Source: Chrysomallon squamiferum
Taxonomy: Eukaryota; Mollusca; Gastropoda; Neomphalida; Peltospiridae
Assembly (NCBI GenBank): GCA_012295275.1
Contig: CM022672.1
Span: 12,265,904 to 12,325,903 of the forward strand
Direction of reading: 5' to 3'
Length of the DNA stretch: 60,000 bases
The position numbers and the translations under genes were made by a program. Of this stretch, positions 20,540-33,358 are shown one piece after another. The notes under the pieces were generated by a model. The model was not told the DNA's origin and ran no database searches. It saw nothing but the letters and a program-made list of their open reading frames with translations. The stretch's first letter is position 1, and every line of letters starts with the position of its first letter.

Positions 20540-23500
20540 ATGACAGGCACGGATATTGGAAATCGAGAAGATGAATGTTTCATGTCAGGTGTTGTTGAAG
20601 GTCAGTGAATCTGTTTCAGGATTAGGCGTCCATTTTGTTTTATTTATTTATTTATTTATTTATTATATATTTTACCTACTTTTGTCAAATATTAAGAATG
20701 GTTAAATGATAGAATTAAATTATAAACATAGATGTTAATCGACAAAATATGTTGTGAGATAATATTTTGATTTTACGGCTTACGCTAATTTAGTAATTGT
20801 TACTCTGTTGTGTGCAGTAAATGAGTAATCATGTATTTATTTATTTATTTATTTTTATTTTTATTATACAAAAGTAAATTTTATATTTATTATTACTATC
20901 ACATCAGTAATGACGAAGACATTTCCATCAGGCTGATCAGCTGTCATTCGACTCATTCAGTCATTGTCAATGATTTATGTCTCTTTATTAGCTTATATAA
21001 TACATTAATAGTCCGTGAACTAATTGCTCGGTTTATCTTACGTGTGTAAATTAAATTAACTAAAGACTAATATTCGCAACTAAAATTAGTTAATAACAGT
21101 TAATAACTTAAGGTTTAAACCATTACGTAACACTAACACTTTAAGTTTAACGGGATTCCTGGTTTATACAGAAATGTTTCTTTATTTGGACAGATGTTTA
21201 AATTAAAAATTAATATTTATTTAAAATTGAGCCTAATATATATAATACTAGATCGATAGATTCTTGTTTTGGTTGTTTGAACATATATGACTATGTAATG
21301 TATAATTTGCAGTATATATTCTGCTTTTATGTCAATGGAGGCTGGAAAATTTATCTGCTAATATACTTTTCGTATTGTAAATCATAATAGGTATATAATT
21401 ACAAGTATATTCATTACTGTTTTGTTTTAAAGAAGGACCAGTGTTAATTGCATACTGAATATAAATAAAATTTTATACATGCTTTTTTTGTTGTTATTAT
21501 TTTGATTTCATTTTTAATTTAATTTTATTTACTTTGTCAGTGATAATTTTTTTGTTTTTGTTAAGGAAAAGGTTGACCTTTGATGACTCATCATGATATA
21601 TGGATATGTATACTTTGAAAATGTATCACTGGATACTTCATCTAGTCGTCTTTTCTAAAATTCTGTACATTAATTTATCAAAATGTCATGTGTCAGGATT
21701 GTCTTCTTTTTAAAAAAAAAATTACTATTGTTTTATTTTAAAATATATTTATATTTTTATAATTTTATTCATTTTGCAGGTTTTTATGGCAAACCATGGA
21801 GTGCTGAACAAAGACGAATTCTGTTTTCATGGTAAAGTTTGGTTAAATAGGCATACAAAAATCTATATTATCATTTAACCATCTGAATACAGCAAGCCAG
21901 TAGGCAATCACAAATTTACATTTCCTTCCAATTGATGTACCTCCCTAGCCAGAGCCGATCAGGGATAAAAGGATTTAGATTATTTCAGTTTTTAATAGAT
22001 TCTGATTATTTTATTATGAAAGATTTTGGAATATTGTGAAATAAATAGTTTAGCTTTTCTCCCCTCAGACTGTGGTCATTGATATACACTGATTCTTTGA
22101 TAGTGAAAATATTACCAGGAAATCATGAAAATATACAAGTAATCATAGACTTGTACAGTTTTAAAGAAATTGTGAAAAATATTGTGAAAATAAGATCAAA
22201 ATTTAAAAAGGGGAAGAACATTTAATATTTTTATTATACTCTTGATAAAAGGTAACCTTATTTAGATATTCACTTTTATTAAAATCCAGATTATCAATCA
22301 TAATCAGAATTTTTTTGTTTTTAAGGATGAACAAGATGAATTTATCCATCTACATGTATGCTCCAAAGGATGATTGCAAACACAGAGCCTTTTGGAGAGA
22401 TCTCTATTCAGTTGAAGAAGCAGGTATGTTTAAAAAATGTATAAACAGGTATTATGTTTTCATTTACTAACTTCAGTTGGCTGCATATTCAACTGAATAA
22501 GGGGAGCAGACTGAAATGTTGAAAGGATCAATGTTATAAAGATAAATTTTTAAAGTTCTGTTTTGTGATAAGAATGTTTATACATACATTTAATATAAAT
22601 GACAATATTAAAAACATGATATCTTTTTGATTAACTTCAGAGAGTATTAGTTTCTATAATTTGGCTTAATTCTTTTTATTGTAATTAGTTAATTTTATTT
22701 ATTGCTTACAGAAAATTTGACTAGCCTCATTGATTATGCCCTTGAAGAAAACGTAACATTTGTATATGCAATCTCTCCTGGCTTGGATATGTCATTTTCC
22801 AGTCCCAAAGACATCACCTTTCTCAAAAGGAAGCTGGATCAGGTTTGTTACTCTTGTTTTTTTGTATAAAAGACTCAAATTATTCACATTTTGTTTTTAC
22901 CTTATTTTTAATGTGTTTTAGAGTGAAAATAATGCCAAACAGATGAAACAGAACAGATAAATGAACTGAAAGATTTTGCTCAGTGATTGAAATGCCATTT
23001 TAGCTTAGTTGATATGTTTTATTATTTATTTGTATGTACAGTTCACAACATCAGTTTTAGCATGCTATGCTATATTCATCAGCACAAATTAAGTTCCTTT
23101 TAAATCAGTAATTTTACGTTAGCAACATATAAATTACAAAGACACATATTAAAACAGGAGTTGGTAGAACATTTTAATTACAGAAAAAGAAAATTTAAAA
23201 GTACATCCTTTTATTTAATCTGTTAGGATGTTACTTTAATACACTTCCATATTAATATTTTACAGTTTATTTTACCATTCTTTATGCTGTTACATAGTAC
23301 AGGTCTTGATCATACAATTTTATAATTAGGTTGCTACATTTGGATGTAAAGCATTTGCTCTGTTGTTTGATGACATTGATCCAGAATTAAGTGAAGCAGA
23401 TAAAAGTGTGTTCCAGTCGTTTGCCTATGCCCAGGTGTCAGTTGCAAATGAACTTTATGAACATCTTGGCCAACCAAAGTGTTTATTTTGTCCAACAGGT

Positions 23501-26500
23501 AAATTACCTTTTGTTTAATCTATTTTCCATTTTATTGAAAATTGTAATTGATGTGAAAAAAGAAAGAAAAATTAGTTTAAATTGCTTCATTTTATACATT
23601 TTTTATATTTTTATTATTATTATTATTATTATCATTGTTTTTGGGGTTTTTTTTCCTTCACAATGATTAAATAAATAAAAGAGCGTGCTGTGGATATGTT
23701 TTTTGGAAAGTCTAATTTCAGTTGGGTTTTTTAAATTTGCAAGTAAATCTGACATTTGTTATAGAATTAAATACATGAAAATATAATTTAAAATTTTTGT
23801 CTGTGAATAAAACATTTCATTTATGTTGTGAATAAAAAATATAAATTTTTATGTCATTTTCTGTAAACCTCACAACCCCCCAGTATACTGAGAATATTAT
23901 TACATTATTTTTGTAGTTTTGTTTAAAAAAAAATGTTAATGAAAATAATTTTTTTCTCTCTCTCATTTTTTAAATTTTATTTTAGAATATTGTGCTGCAC
24001 GTGCTCAGCCAAATGTGTTATCATCAGAGTAATTTATCAACAATTGGCTCAAAATTGTTACCAGGAATAGAAGTAATGTGGACAGGTGTGTATTTATTTT
24101 CATTACAGAATGGTTTGTTTCAGATATAAATGTCCATTTAAATTTTTTATTATTATTATTATATATATTTTTAGATTTTTAAAATTATTATTATAATCAT
24201 AATTATTATTACTGTTATTATTATTAATGTTCTATCTAACTGATTTTTCAGGACCAAAAGTTGTGAGCAAGAGAATCAGTATACAGTCACTGGAAGAAGT
24301 AACCAAGGCACTGAAAAGACCTCCTATCATTTGGGACAACCTTCATGCTAATGACTATGACCCCAGACGATTATTTTTAGGACCATATGATGGACGTTCA
24401 CCAGAAATCATTCCATATATTAAAGGAGTCTTAACTAATCCTAACTGTGAATTTGAGACTAATTTTGTAGCTTGCCATACACTAGCACAGTGGTGCAAAT
24501 CCAATGTTGGAGGTGTTAAAAAAGATATTATTGCAGGTAAAATCCTTTTTTTTTCTTTGGTGAACAGTATTACAGAATGTTTGTATTCTCCTAACAAATA
24601 ACAGCTCAAGAATATCATTAACTGTATTTAAATGATTCTTAGTTTTACCAAAGCATGGAATTAGTTTTAATAATCTTGAAAACAGGAAAGATAAATTTCA
24701 GTGAAGTCACTTAGAATTTTGACTGTTTTGGGTTAATTTCATTTACTTTTTTTTTTTAGTGGAAAGGCTCAGTCCTGTAGCTTCTGACATCAAACTGGAA
24801 GCTGACAGTGATTTTAGTTCCGATGAAGATATTCCTACAAAATTTGACATGCGTTACCAGCCAAAGAAAGCTTTGAAAATAGCAATAAATGAATGGCTTC
24901 ATGAATTTTCTGTTATCCGCTTGCCACCCAAAACCGTCCCTGCACCAGGACTCCACCCTGTTGTAAAATCATGTACAGAAGTTACTGGAACAACAAACAG
25001 CTTTCTGAATTCATCTAGTAATTTTGACAGCAACATGGCTGATTTAGACAATGCTTCTTTCATGCAACCTGTAATGAACCCTGTTAGCAGTCTGATAGAT
25101 GTTACAGTGTCAGATTTGCCATCTACACTTCACACAGAACCAATGGAATGTGTGCCTGAATCATCTATGGACAGCCCTTCAAGTATACCTAAAAATTATT
25201 CAACAGAAAGTCTGATGCAAGTGGAGACAACTGAGAAAGTGACAGACAGTAATGACAGCTGTGTGTGTCAGCTGACTAGAGAGGACATTCACTTGCTTGT
25301 GGACTTGTTTTACATGCCTTTTGAGCATGGCTCACGCGGCGTTGAAATGCTTCAAGATTTCACATGGTTAAGATCAAATGCTCACTGTATTCATACAAGC
25401 AAAACCAGAAAGCAAGATCAGATGGTAAGGTAGTTTTAGACGGTGTGTGTGTGTTTGACTAAAAAAAAATTTCTTTTGCTTTGTTTTTAAACAGAATTTA
25501 TGCAGAAATGTGCACAAAAAACAGTTGCACTGCTCATATTATTGATGATACCTTAGTTTGTGATTTTTAAACAATTCTTTTGTAAGGTATTTTAAAATTT
25601 CCTTTTAAAGACTTGAAAAACATAAATTTATTAAGTTTTACTTTATATTTTGCAGTATAAAATTACGTCAGTAACAATTAGTTATTTGTTCAAATTTTAT
25701 TAGGCTGTCAAGTGGTTTGAAACTGCCAAAAAGTTTGAAGAATCTGTAGATAATGTACTTCAGATGATGGGCAGACTTTTCCGAATTCCAAATAAAGCCC
25801 TCCTTAGTGATCTCTTTCCTTATATCTGGGACTTCAAAGGAGTTCTGCAGCTTTCTTGTACCTTTGTCAAGTGGATGGGTATGTTTGTGTAACATTATAA
25901 AATTATGTTAAGCAAGAACATTATTATTTATTTTGAAATGTGTCATTAATTAAATTAAGTTGTTAAAAGATAGATAACCAAAATAACTAACTTGGGGGGT
26001 ATCCAGAAGAACGATATTGTAAATTAAATCATATTAACACAGTGATTAGTTTTAAAAGCTTTTGCAGAATGTATGTTCACAGTCATGGAAGGCCATGTAA
26101 ATGTTTTAAATAAGCATTGACATTGGTGTATCTTTCTATTTTAATGTTGATTTTCCATAGCAGTTTTCTGCTTATACTTGTATGCTAATGCATATCATAA
26201 TAACTTTTCATATTATTTTTTCACATATGTTTAGGCACAGAGTAGCTGTTCCATTTGGCCATGGACTGGAAAATCACAAACTAATGCTTTACTTTTTAAT
26301 TGCAGGTTCAGCGCGCATTCCTTTCCACACAATGTGCCACATGAGGTCTCCTGTCACATGTAGGCATTCCTTCATATCATTTACTGATATGACACTTTGT
26401 ACAGTCTTTACTGTGCCCACTAATTAATATTATTTTTGTGCAGGTGCTTTTCCAGGTGGTTTTAACCTGTATTAGTGTCCAAGAAGTCAGAGGAGTGCAG

Positions 26501-29500
26501 TTAAACTCTAAAATAAAATAAAAAAATTAAAAAAACTCCAGAATTTTCACTGGCTCACTTTTATAATTTATTTCTGGAAATGGAATATGTGTGGATAATG
26601 GTGAGTTCAGAATGGTTCAAAACTGTTTTTAACATAGGCATTATTAGTTCACTGTAGTGTTTTTGTGATATTATATAACTCTTTTCCCAAAAATACTTTT
26701 TAAAATTATGGTTCATTAAATATTTTAAACTTAAGATCTTATAAGTGTTGAATCATGATAATGTTGTTTGTATTTAAAACAAACCCCATATTATTATTTT
26801 TATTCCTGATGATATCTGGCTTTATTCTAAAAAGAATCAAGAAAAGAAATAGTTTTGCCATTGAGAACTCTGAAATTAAAAATAACATAATTTGGTTGTT
26901 TATCATTTAAATGAAGCTTGATCATCCACAGACATTAGATGGTAAATCAAGAAACATGTATGCATGTGTATATCTGTGTCATTCTTGAGTGGTTTTCGGA
27001 TAAGTGCTGGCAATAATTTCCATACAACTTGGAAGGAGATGTGTAAAAACAAATTTAATATCTAAATATTTTATATTTTGGAAATTTAACTGTCTCCTTG
27101 TAGGTTGTGGAACCTACTGCCTTCTAGAAAGGTGATTGGTAACATGAAAATCACTCAGTTTGGATGATCATCTTTTAATTTCTAAAGTGTCAGTAATTTG
27201 TTGGAATTTTTTTATTTTTAAATTATGTAGCCAGTTAGAATTCTGTACATTCAGGAACAGCATTCCAGTTGATAATACTAAATACAGTAAAAAGGACACA
27301 GCACTGAGTTAACTTTAAGGAATGAGTAGGAGTTGTGGCTGCATTCCTCTGATTATTTTGACACAATAAATTATATGTATTGGATACATAAAATGAGTGA
27401 ATCACAACTCAACTTTAGTGGCTACATTTGCTGTATTTCATGCAAATTTGAAATTTAAAATATTATTTATCATTGTTACTTAACATCTCCTTTGTAGAAT
27501 AGATTATTACCTGCAACAGAATAAACCGATGCCTTGTCAACATAAAAATAATCATTTAATATTTCTTAATATCTAACACAATTCCTGAGTTAGTGTTAAC
27601 TATGGGATCATGTTGTTTAATGTTTTCTTCACTGGTTAAAATCTCTTGTTTTAACATCTTACTAATTATATTAGATAAATTTGTGGGCACATAATAATGA
27701 TCAGCAAATATTTTTATGACACAGATTATTTTTCATATAATTACATTTTATCAACACAACATTAGTGCTTACTCATATTTTATTTGTTTTTTTATTACAC
27801 ATCAGTTTTTAAGTTTCTATGTGTATTTTGCAAGGGAGATTATTACTTCAGAATAAAAATACAAAAGTTCATTTGCAGAACTAAATTTGAGTTGAATGAT
27901 TATGCTCATCTGTTTCCCTTTTGTAAGGAATTTGTTAATGGCTTTAAGGTGCCTGTGCTGAAGTTGATTTATTTTTTTGTTAATTTGGAATAATATATTT
28001 TTAACAAAAGATCAATTAATAAGACTGACAGGATTTATGCAGCTGTGAAATTAAGGTATCATTATCATTACTGCTAAGAGAATGAAATAATCAGAAATTA
28101 TAATTATATTTTTAAAAAAAGGAAATTTGCTTATTTCTATTGGTCTTCTTTTAAAATAAATTTTCAAGTAAAAATTTTTGGTTTATATTCAAATAATAAT
28201 AATAAAAATAATTAATATTAAGATTTGTTTAATTACTTAAATGGTATCAGAATAGGTATTTACACTTTGTCTGTATTTGTCTTAAGTACTACTTAAAATA
28301 ATAGGCGCAAATTTTTATAAATAATCTTAAAATCACATCCGTCATATCTGAATATTTTAATTAATTTCTTAGGGCCTGGTTAAATATTTTTTAAAAACAT
28401 AATGTGAATATTTTGTATAAATCCTGCTTAATACTCACGACGAGCAATTTCAGCTTTGAGGTATTTTCAAGCCATCACAAATGTCCTAATGTTAAAGGCT
28501 GTACAAAGTTTTCTGTTGGAGTGAGGTGAGCTAGAAAGAGTGATTAAAAATTAAAAATATAAAAGAAATCATTGAATATATAGCTATCATTTTAACAGTG
28601 AAGTGAAAATAATATAAATGAAGATGAGGTAAGATTTAATGTTTTATAAACAAATAAAATAATATATTTTTGGAACATTTTTTTTATATATATATATATT
28701 TTATTTAATTTCTGTTATTTAAATTTATTATGACTAATTTACTTTTTTCCTTTTTTTTCTTTTTTTTTTTTTTTTTTTTTTTTTTTTGTATGCATCATTA
28801 GGGTACACATCTGCCTACAGAGAGGCTTTCATGAGTGGTGATCAAGAGCCATGGGTGTTCCGTGGGGGTCTTCAAGCCGAGTTCCAAGTATGTATAGCAC
28901 ACGTAGAAGGCCTCCGTTGCAACACCCATCGATACATTAAGAATAAACCTCTATACTTGTCCATTCCTGTCATTAATGCATACTTTTTGTGCTTATTGCA
29001 GCTGCCTGCTCCAGTGCCTCTATCTTTTGATCTCAAGTTTAATGACATACTTTGTTTGCAGATTCAGAAGCAGAGTATCTTTTGTATGTTTATGGTGTGA
29101 CATTTGTACCTTGACCACTCAACACGATTCCTCTTGTGGCAAATTTGAAAACAAGACAATTTATTTTGAATTAAGAATTAATAAATAAACTATTAAAATA
29201 TGAGACAGTTGTGGTTTACACAATTTTAAAAAATAACAAAACAAAAAAAAAACTTTTAAAAACTTTTTATAATGATTTGCTTTTTCAATTTATTTTAATA
29301 TTTGCAATATTTTACGTCAAAATAGTTATTCTTTTGTCTTCTTCATTTATGACTTGTTTTCATCATTTTGCATTCTTTGGCTGGTTTCTCAAAGACTTTA
29401 AATTTATATTATTAATCAAAAACAACAACAACAAAAAACCAACATTAAAAAAACCCAACACTAGACTATGTAAAAAAAGAACGTAAACTTTTGGCCTAAT

Positions 29501-32500
29501 GATAATGAAATAATTTGTCCAAACATGTATACAGTCAATAATGGAAGTAAATCTAATACATGAATTCGAAATATTGTGAAAACTTAATTTAAAATGTAAA
29601 TGAAATAAATAATCGAAAACAAAAAGATGTTTATCTTCTTTTAAGAGATTATAAATTGAAAATTTATTTGCAACGAATGAATATACATATTTCAAATTAA
29701 AAAATAAAACAAAAAGGACAAAATAATTAAAACAAAATTCAAAAATTGTAATGGATCAACTGATATAAATAAAACAATCAGATTTATATATTTAATAATA
29801 GATAAAGATTTATAATAAACTAATAATTTAAAAAATACTTAGTATTATTGAAAGTTTATTTGTTGAAAACTCATTTTTTGAATGTTATAAAGTCTTATAC
29901 TTACAATTGACGTGTGTTCAGTAAAGGAAAATCGTGTTCTGTGACTGTCAAATGTACAATTGCTCCACATGTCTGCATTCATTCAAAGAGAATCTTGATG
30001 GTTTAATGTTTTTTTCTTCCTTAATGAAGGTTTATCTAAAAAGACCATTCTTGTTTCACCTGTTCACATTTTATTTTTAAAACTCCTTTATCCTGACATG
30101 TAACAAAAATGACACATTTTTGAATTACCTACTTAACTGCTGAATGCATTTTTAATTTATTCAATAAGAACACCACCTTTGATTCATCATTTTCTACTAC
30201 ATTTCTATTCCAAAAAGGAGTGAGTTAAAATGTTTAGCATGTTGAAACAAGACTGGTCTCTTAAAATAAACTGTTGGTACAGCTGATTCCAATAATGATC
30301 ATGTAACATTAACATGTAAACCAACAAGATACTCTAATGAGCTGACATGGTTTTTCATTTACAGAAAGCAGTGGTTTATTTACAAAAACAAATTTCCAGA
30401 AGTAAATAAATGTTGGTTTGACTTGCATTATATTTTGTTATCAGTCATGACAAAATAATATTTTTAAAACTTTTTTATTTAAATGTATATTCTCGTTATC
30501 TAATTTAAAAAAAAAAAAATATTGCTATTTTATTTATTTTAATAGTTACTGCTTCTTGTATGCTTTATTATTGTAGCAGTGTTAGATCTAAAGAGATCCT
30601 GCTGGCAATAGCTTTGGTGAATATTTCTGTTGCTTGTTGGCGAGAGCATTGGGTTTTTACCCCAAGGATTCTGGTTCAATTCCTCTTGGTGGAGGCTGAG
30701 TAAACATTGTAATTGTTATTACATGTACCTAAGTAAATTATAATGAAAATTCTAATTTTATGATTCATATACAAGAATTACTTGATTTTATGTTTTTAAC
30801 AAAAACAAAATTGGTTGGATTGTGTGTGTGTGTGTGTGTGTGTTTCTTTATTTTTTACTGTTAATTTTAAAAAATAAAATAAAATTGTTGATACTGCAAT
30901 AAAACATTCTCAAAAAATCTTAGTTTTTTACCCCACCAACATCAAATGTTATATAAATTTGTATAAATTTTCTGAATTATCAGTTAAAAGTAATTTAATT
31001 GGAACTGATACTTTTTTCTATGTAAAACTTACTGTCTTTTTCTTATATAAAAAACCTCTTCTGTATGGATTTTTTCCCTTTTTTTTTTCTGCTGTTTTCA
31101 GAAAAATTTAAAAATTAGTTTTAAAATAATTTATAATGTTCTTTTGTCCTAACTGTGCAAGTCACCATATCCACATTTATTTTCTTCTATTTCCAAAGCA
31201 GGTGACAAGTCTAAAACTTGAGATCTTGAAGAACAGAAACACTGGGGTGGATCCAGCTATTTTTATTTATTTGTTTCTATGATGTGTTTTTCACAATAGT
31301 TTCATTTGTAATGAGTGTAAATTTTGTCCGTAATGCTGTTTTTCTAATTAAAGTAACATGTAATTATAACTGTTTTAATTTATTTCCCAGCTGTATGGAC
31401 AGAATTTACACCAGAATTTGTTTTTGAACATATATATTAATATAATAACACTGCTTGGTTGATTATTCATTTTTTTTTTTTTATATTAATTTTGTGATTA
31501 AAATGGATTATGATGGTAATTTTTCCTTTTGTTGAACAACATTTGTGTTTGTGTTATCACAGCGAGTATTACCAATAGAAGCGGCCCAAGATTTGTTTTT
31601 CATGAAGCCTCCAGATGTAATTGCTGACAAGAAGTACAATTACAGACTTTACACTGCAAGTGATGAGGTAAGGCTATGTTAACAGTTTTTAATTAATTTA
31701 AACTCAATTTTTCTCTTGCTTACAGATAACTGAAACAAATTCAAATTTTTAAATCTTAAAGTCATTGAAGATACATTTTATCTTTAAAAAATGAAAGTAC
31801 ATGTGGGCTTTTATTCATTGTTGACTGACTTTCACAGAATAACTGAGGCGAAATTGAACATTAAAAGATTCTTGCAATGTTTAAAGTTTTCCTGATTTCT
31901 GCATTTTCTTAATAATATTTCTGTAGCAACAAGTTTACCAGATTTGTCTCATGACTTGTGATGATGGCATGGATGGCACAGAAGTATTTCCTGAAAATCC
32001 CATGCTTATTGGTGACAGGTACGATACAAGCAGTTAATAATCTGTCTGATTTTGCTTCTCATAGTTTTGTTTATTTTTTGTTTTATTGAAAATCAAATAA
32101 CAAATGAATTATAAATATTTTTTTAAATTCCAGGTCCATGATTTGATTTAGATGTATATAAATATAATATAATGTATTCGGTGTTCTGTCACTGTTTCAT
32201 CCAGATTTCTTTAACAAGGATACACATACTCATAACTATATTTAAATATTTGTTTATTTTTATTTTTCTCTTCTTTTTCACAGTTGAAACTTTTTTAATG
32301 TAGAAATATTCTATAATAATATCTAATCTGTTTTTACAGATTGATTGGTGGGCTGGTGACACTCAGTCCTGAATACTCTTTTGTTGTGGAAGATGAAGAT
32401 GGTGTGTGTGGGTATGCATTAGCTGCATTGGATGCCTTGAAATTACACCAGAAGAGTGAGATTTCATGGATACCTGCAATGCGAGAGAAATATCCAAAGC

Positions 32501-33116
32501 CTGTGAAAGATGACATGTCACCTGCTGATGTAAGTCAATTCACAACTGGTTTTTGTAGACTTCATAGTTTAATTTTATCTAGTAGGTAACAAATATTTCT
32601 GCTTACATGTTGTTAAACATTCATTAATTCACAGTATAATTTAGAGGTATAAAATATTCATGTAACATTACAAAGTCAGCAATATATGTAGAGCTGCAAG
32701 CAAATGCTAGTTGCAAAATCTGTAGCAATTCATGTGGATAGTATTGAATTAAAGATTTAATTTATAAGAGAATAACAGCATCTTTTAAACCACCCATTGT
32801 TAAATTCTGTTTTCAGGAAGTAATACTTAGTTTTCACAACGAGCAACCAACTGTTCCAGACAGCATACACAAACGGTATCCTTCAGTACTGCATTTAGAT
32901 GTGTTACCAAGTAAAAGAGAGGATCTGGCTCTTTCAAAAAGACTTCTAGCCTGTGCGCTATCTGCTCTGAAAGTTAGTGGGTCCATTGGGGTACACTGTG
33001 AACTGAATGTAGGTGACAAATACATGATGGACTTTTATGCAAAATTGGGGTTCTTTCCGGTTGGTAGCCCAGACTGTGTATCAGAGGAAATTGTTTACTG
33101 TGGACGTATAATATGA
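20540..33116 (+). CDS. OGA: O-GlcNAcase (protein O-GlcNAc hydrolase, GH84)
   Basis: Fourteen exons: 20540-20600, 21780-21831, 22326-22423, 22712-22842, 23330-23498, 23986-24085, 24252-24536, 24760-25424, 25704-25878, 28802-28887, 31563-31667, 31927-32018, 32340-32529, 32817-33116. Apart from one extra base in exon 6, all phases agree and give 835 residues; human OGA is 916, the difference lying mainly in the disordered middle. The enzyme removes O-linked N-acetylglucosamine from Ser/Thr of nuclear and cytosolic proteins. The GH84 domain (residues about 15-300) opens with [12 protein letters not shown] and carries the catalytic pair in LLFDDID at D128-D129, plus FCPTEYC and [11 protein letters not shown]. 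The stalk helical region follows the disordered part (about 300-500), and residues about 640-835 form the acetyltransferase-like domain. The ATG is the first in frame and gives an N-terminus shorter than the vertebrate one. No signal peptide. Confidence 0.95.
23986..24085 (+). CDS. OGA: OGA exon 6 with a one-base frameshift
   Basis: Acceptor TTTTAG at 23980-23985 and donor ACAG|GTGTGT at 24085/24086 are sound. The exon is 100 bp where 99 is needed. It reads [15 protein letters not shown] and then hits TAA at 24031-24033. Dropping one A at 24031-24032 restores [19 protein letters not shown], a strongly conserved piece of the GH84 domain. A consensus error next to an AATTT run is the best explanation, because every other exon of the gene is intact. 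Confidence 0.85.
24760..25424 (+). CDS. OGA: OGA exon 8: end of catalytic region and disordered linker
   Basis: A 665-bp exon. It begins [19 protein letters not shown], holds the helix [14 protein letters not shown], then about 110 residues rich in Ser, Asn, Pro and Thr (weakly conserved linker), and ends with [20 protein letters not shown], a conserved stalk segment. The donor GATG|GTAAGG at 25424/25425 leaves phase 0. Confidence 0.85.
25879..28801 (+). other. OGA intron 9 (2.9 kb)
   Basis: Mostly AT-rich DNA. A less AT-rich patch at about 26230-26440 reads as neither a coding exon nor a repeat I recognise. A long T run at 28748-28787 forms the pyrimidine tract before the acceptor of exon 10. 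Nothing else seen. Confidence 0.6.
28748..28787. repeat. Poly-T tract at the OGA exon 10 acceptor
   Basis: Nearly uninterrupted T run that serves as the polypyrimidine tract; the acceptor AG is at 28800-28801. Confidence 0.9.
28802..28887 (+). CDS. OGA: OGA exon 10: stalk end, with open read-through into the next intron
   Basis: Encodes [18 protein letters not shown] and ends at the donor CAA|GTATGT. If the donor is ignored, the frame stays open for 70 more codons to TGA at 29098-29100. A doubled polyadenylation signal AATAAATAAA follows at 29180-29189. This would give a short protein without the acetyltransferase-like domain. Confidence 0.8.
29180..29189 (+). terminator. Doubled polyadenylation signal inside OGA intron 10
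   Basis: AATAAATAAA, 80 nt after the stop codon of the read-through frame described for exon 10. In AT-rich DNA this motif is common, so it only supports the isoform idea together with the open frame. Confidence 0.35.
30601..30725 (+). mobile_element. tRNA(Lys)-like SINE fragment in OGA intron 10
   Basis: A perfect five-pair stem TTGGG / CCCAA encloses a seven-base loop TTTTTAC whose anticodon position reads TTT. Upstream is the D-arm-like GTTGGCGAGAGCATTGGG, and downstream the T-arm/box B CTGGTTCAATTCC at 30671-30683. The 5' end is divergent and the 3' body short. The Lys-like head recalls the tRNA-Lys-related SINEs described from octopus and squid; family membership is inference. The rest of intron 10 (28888-31562) is AT-rich with a TG repeat at 30822-30842. 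Confidence 0.65.
31563..33116 (+). CDS. OGA: OGA exons 11-14: acetyltransferase-like domain
   Basis: Exons 31563-31667, 31927-32018, 32340-32529 and 32817-33116 encode [19 protein letters not shown] and then [32 protein letters not shown] and [20 protein letters not shown]. This is the GNAT-like fold at the end of OGA, generally regarded as lacking acetyltransferase activity. The stop is TGA at 33114-33116. The C-terminus GRII closely resembles the end of other animal OGA proteins. Confidence 0.9.
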
Positions 33117-33352
33117 TACATTTGGCTCATTTTAATATTGTAAATTATGCTTTAATCATAGTTGAAACCAACTCGAGTCTCGTATCTTTTGAGCTTTCGG
33201 CGTGTTTGGCACATGATAATAAACTCTGCTTCAGATTAGAGGAAACCACGTCAGTGATTACCAAAATCAGGTTTTATCTGATTGCGCAATCTAATAACTC
33301 TGTTGAAGATGGAGTTAGATAAATATTACAATCCACCTCATAGAAATCTAAC

Positions 33353-33358
33353 AATAAA
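33353..33358 (+). terminator. Candidate OGA polyadenylation signal
   Basis: First AATAAA after the OGA stop, 237 nt downstream. Further candidates lie at 33778-33783 and near 34237-34243; I cannot tell which is used. Confidence 0.4.

Noticed and set aside
30620-30690. A functional tRNA-Lys gene
   Set aside because: The anticodon stem is perfect, but the 5' half does not form an acceptor stem with the 3' half. Better read as a SINE head.
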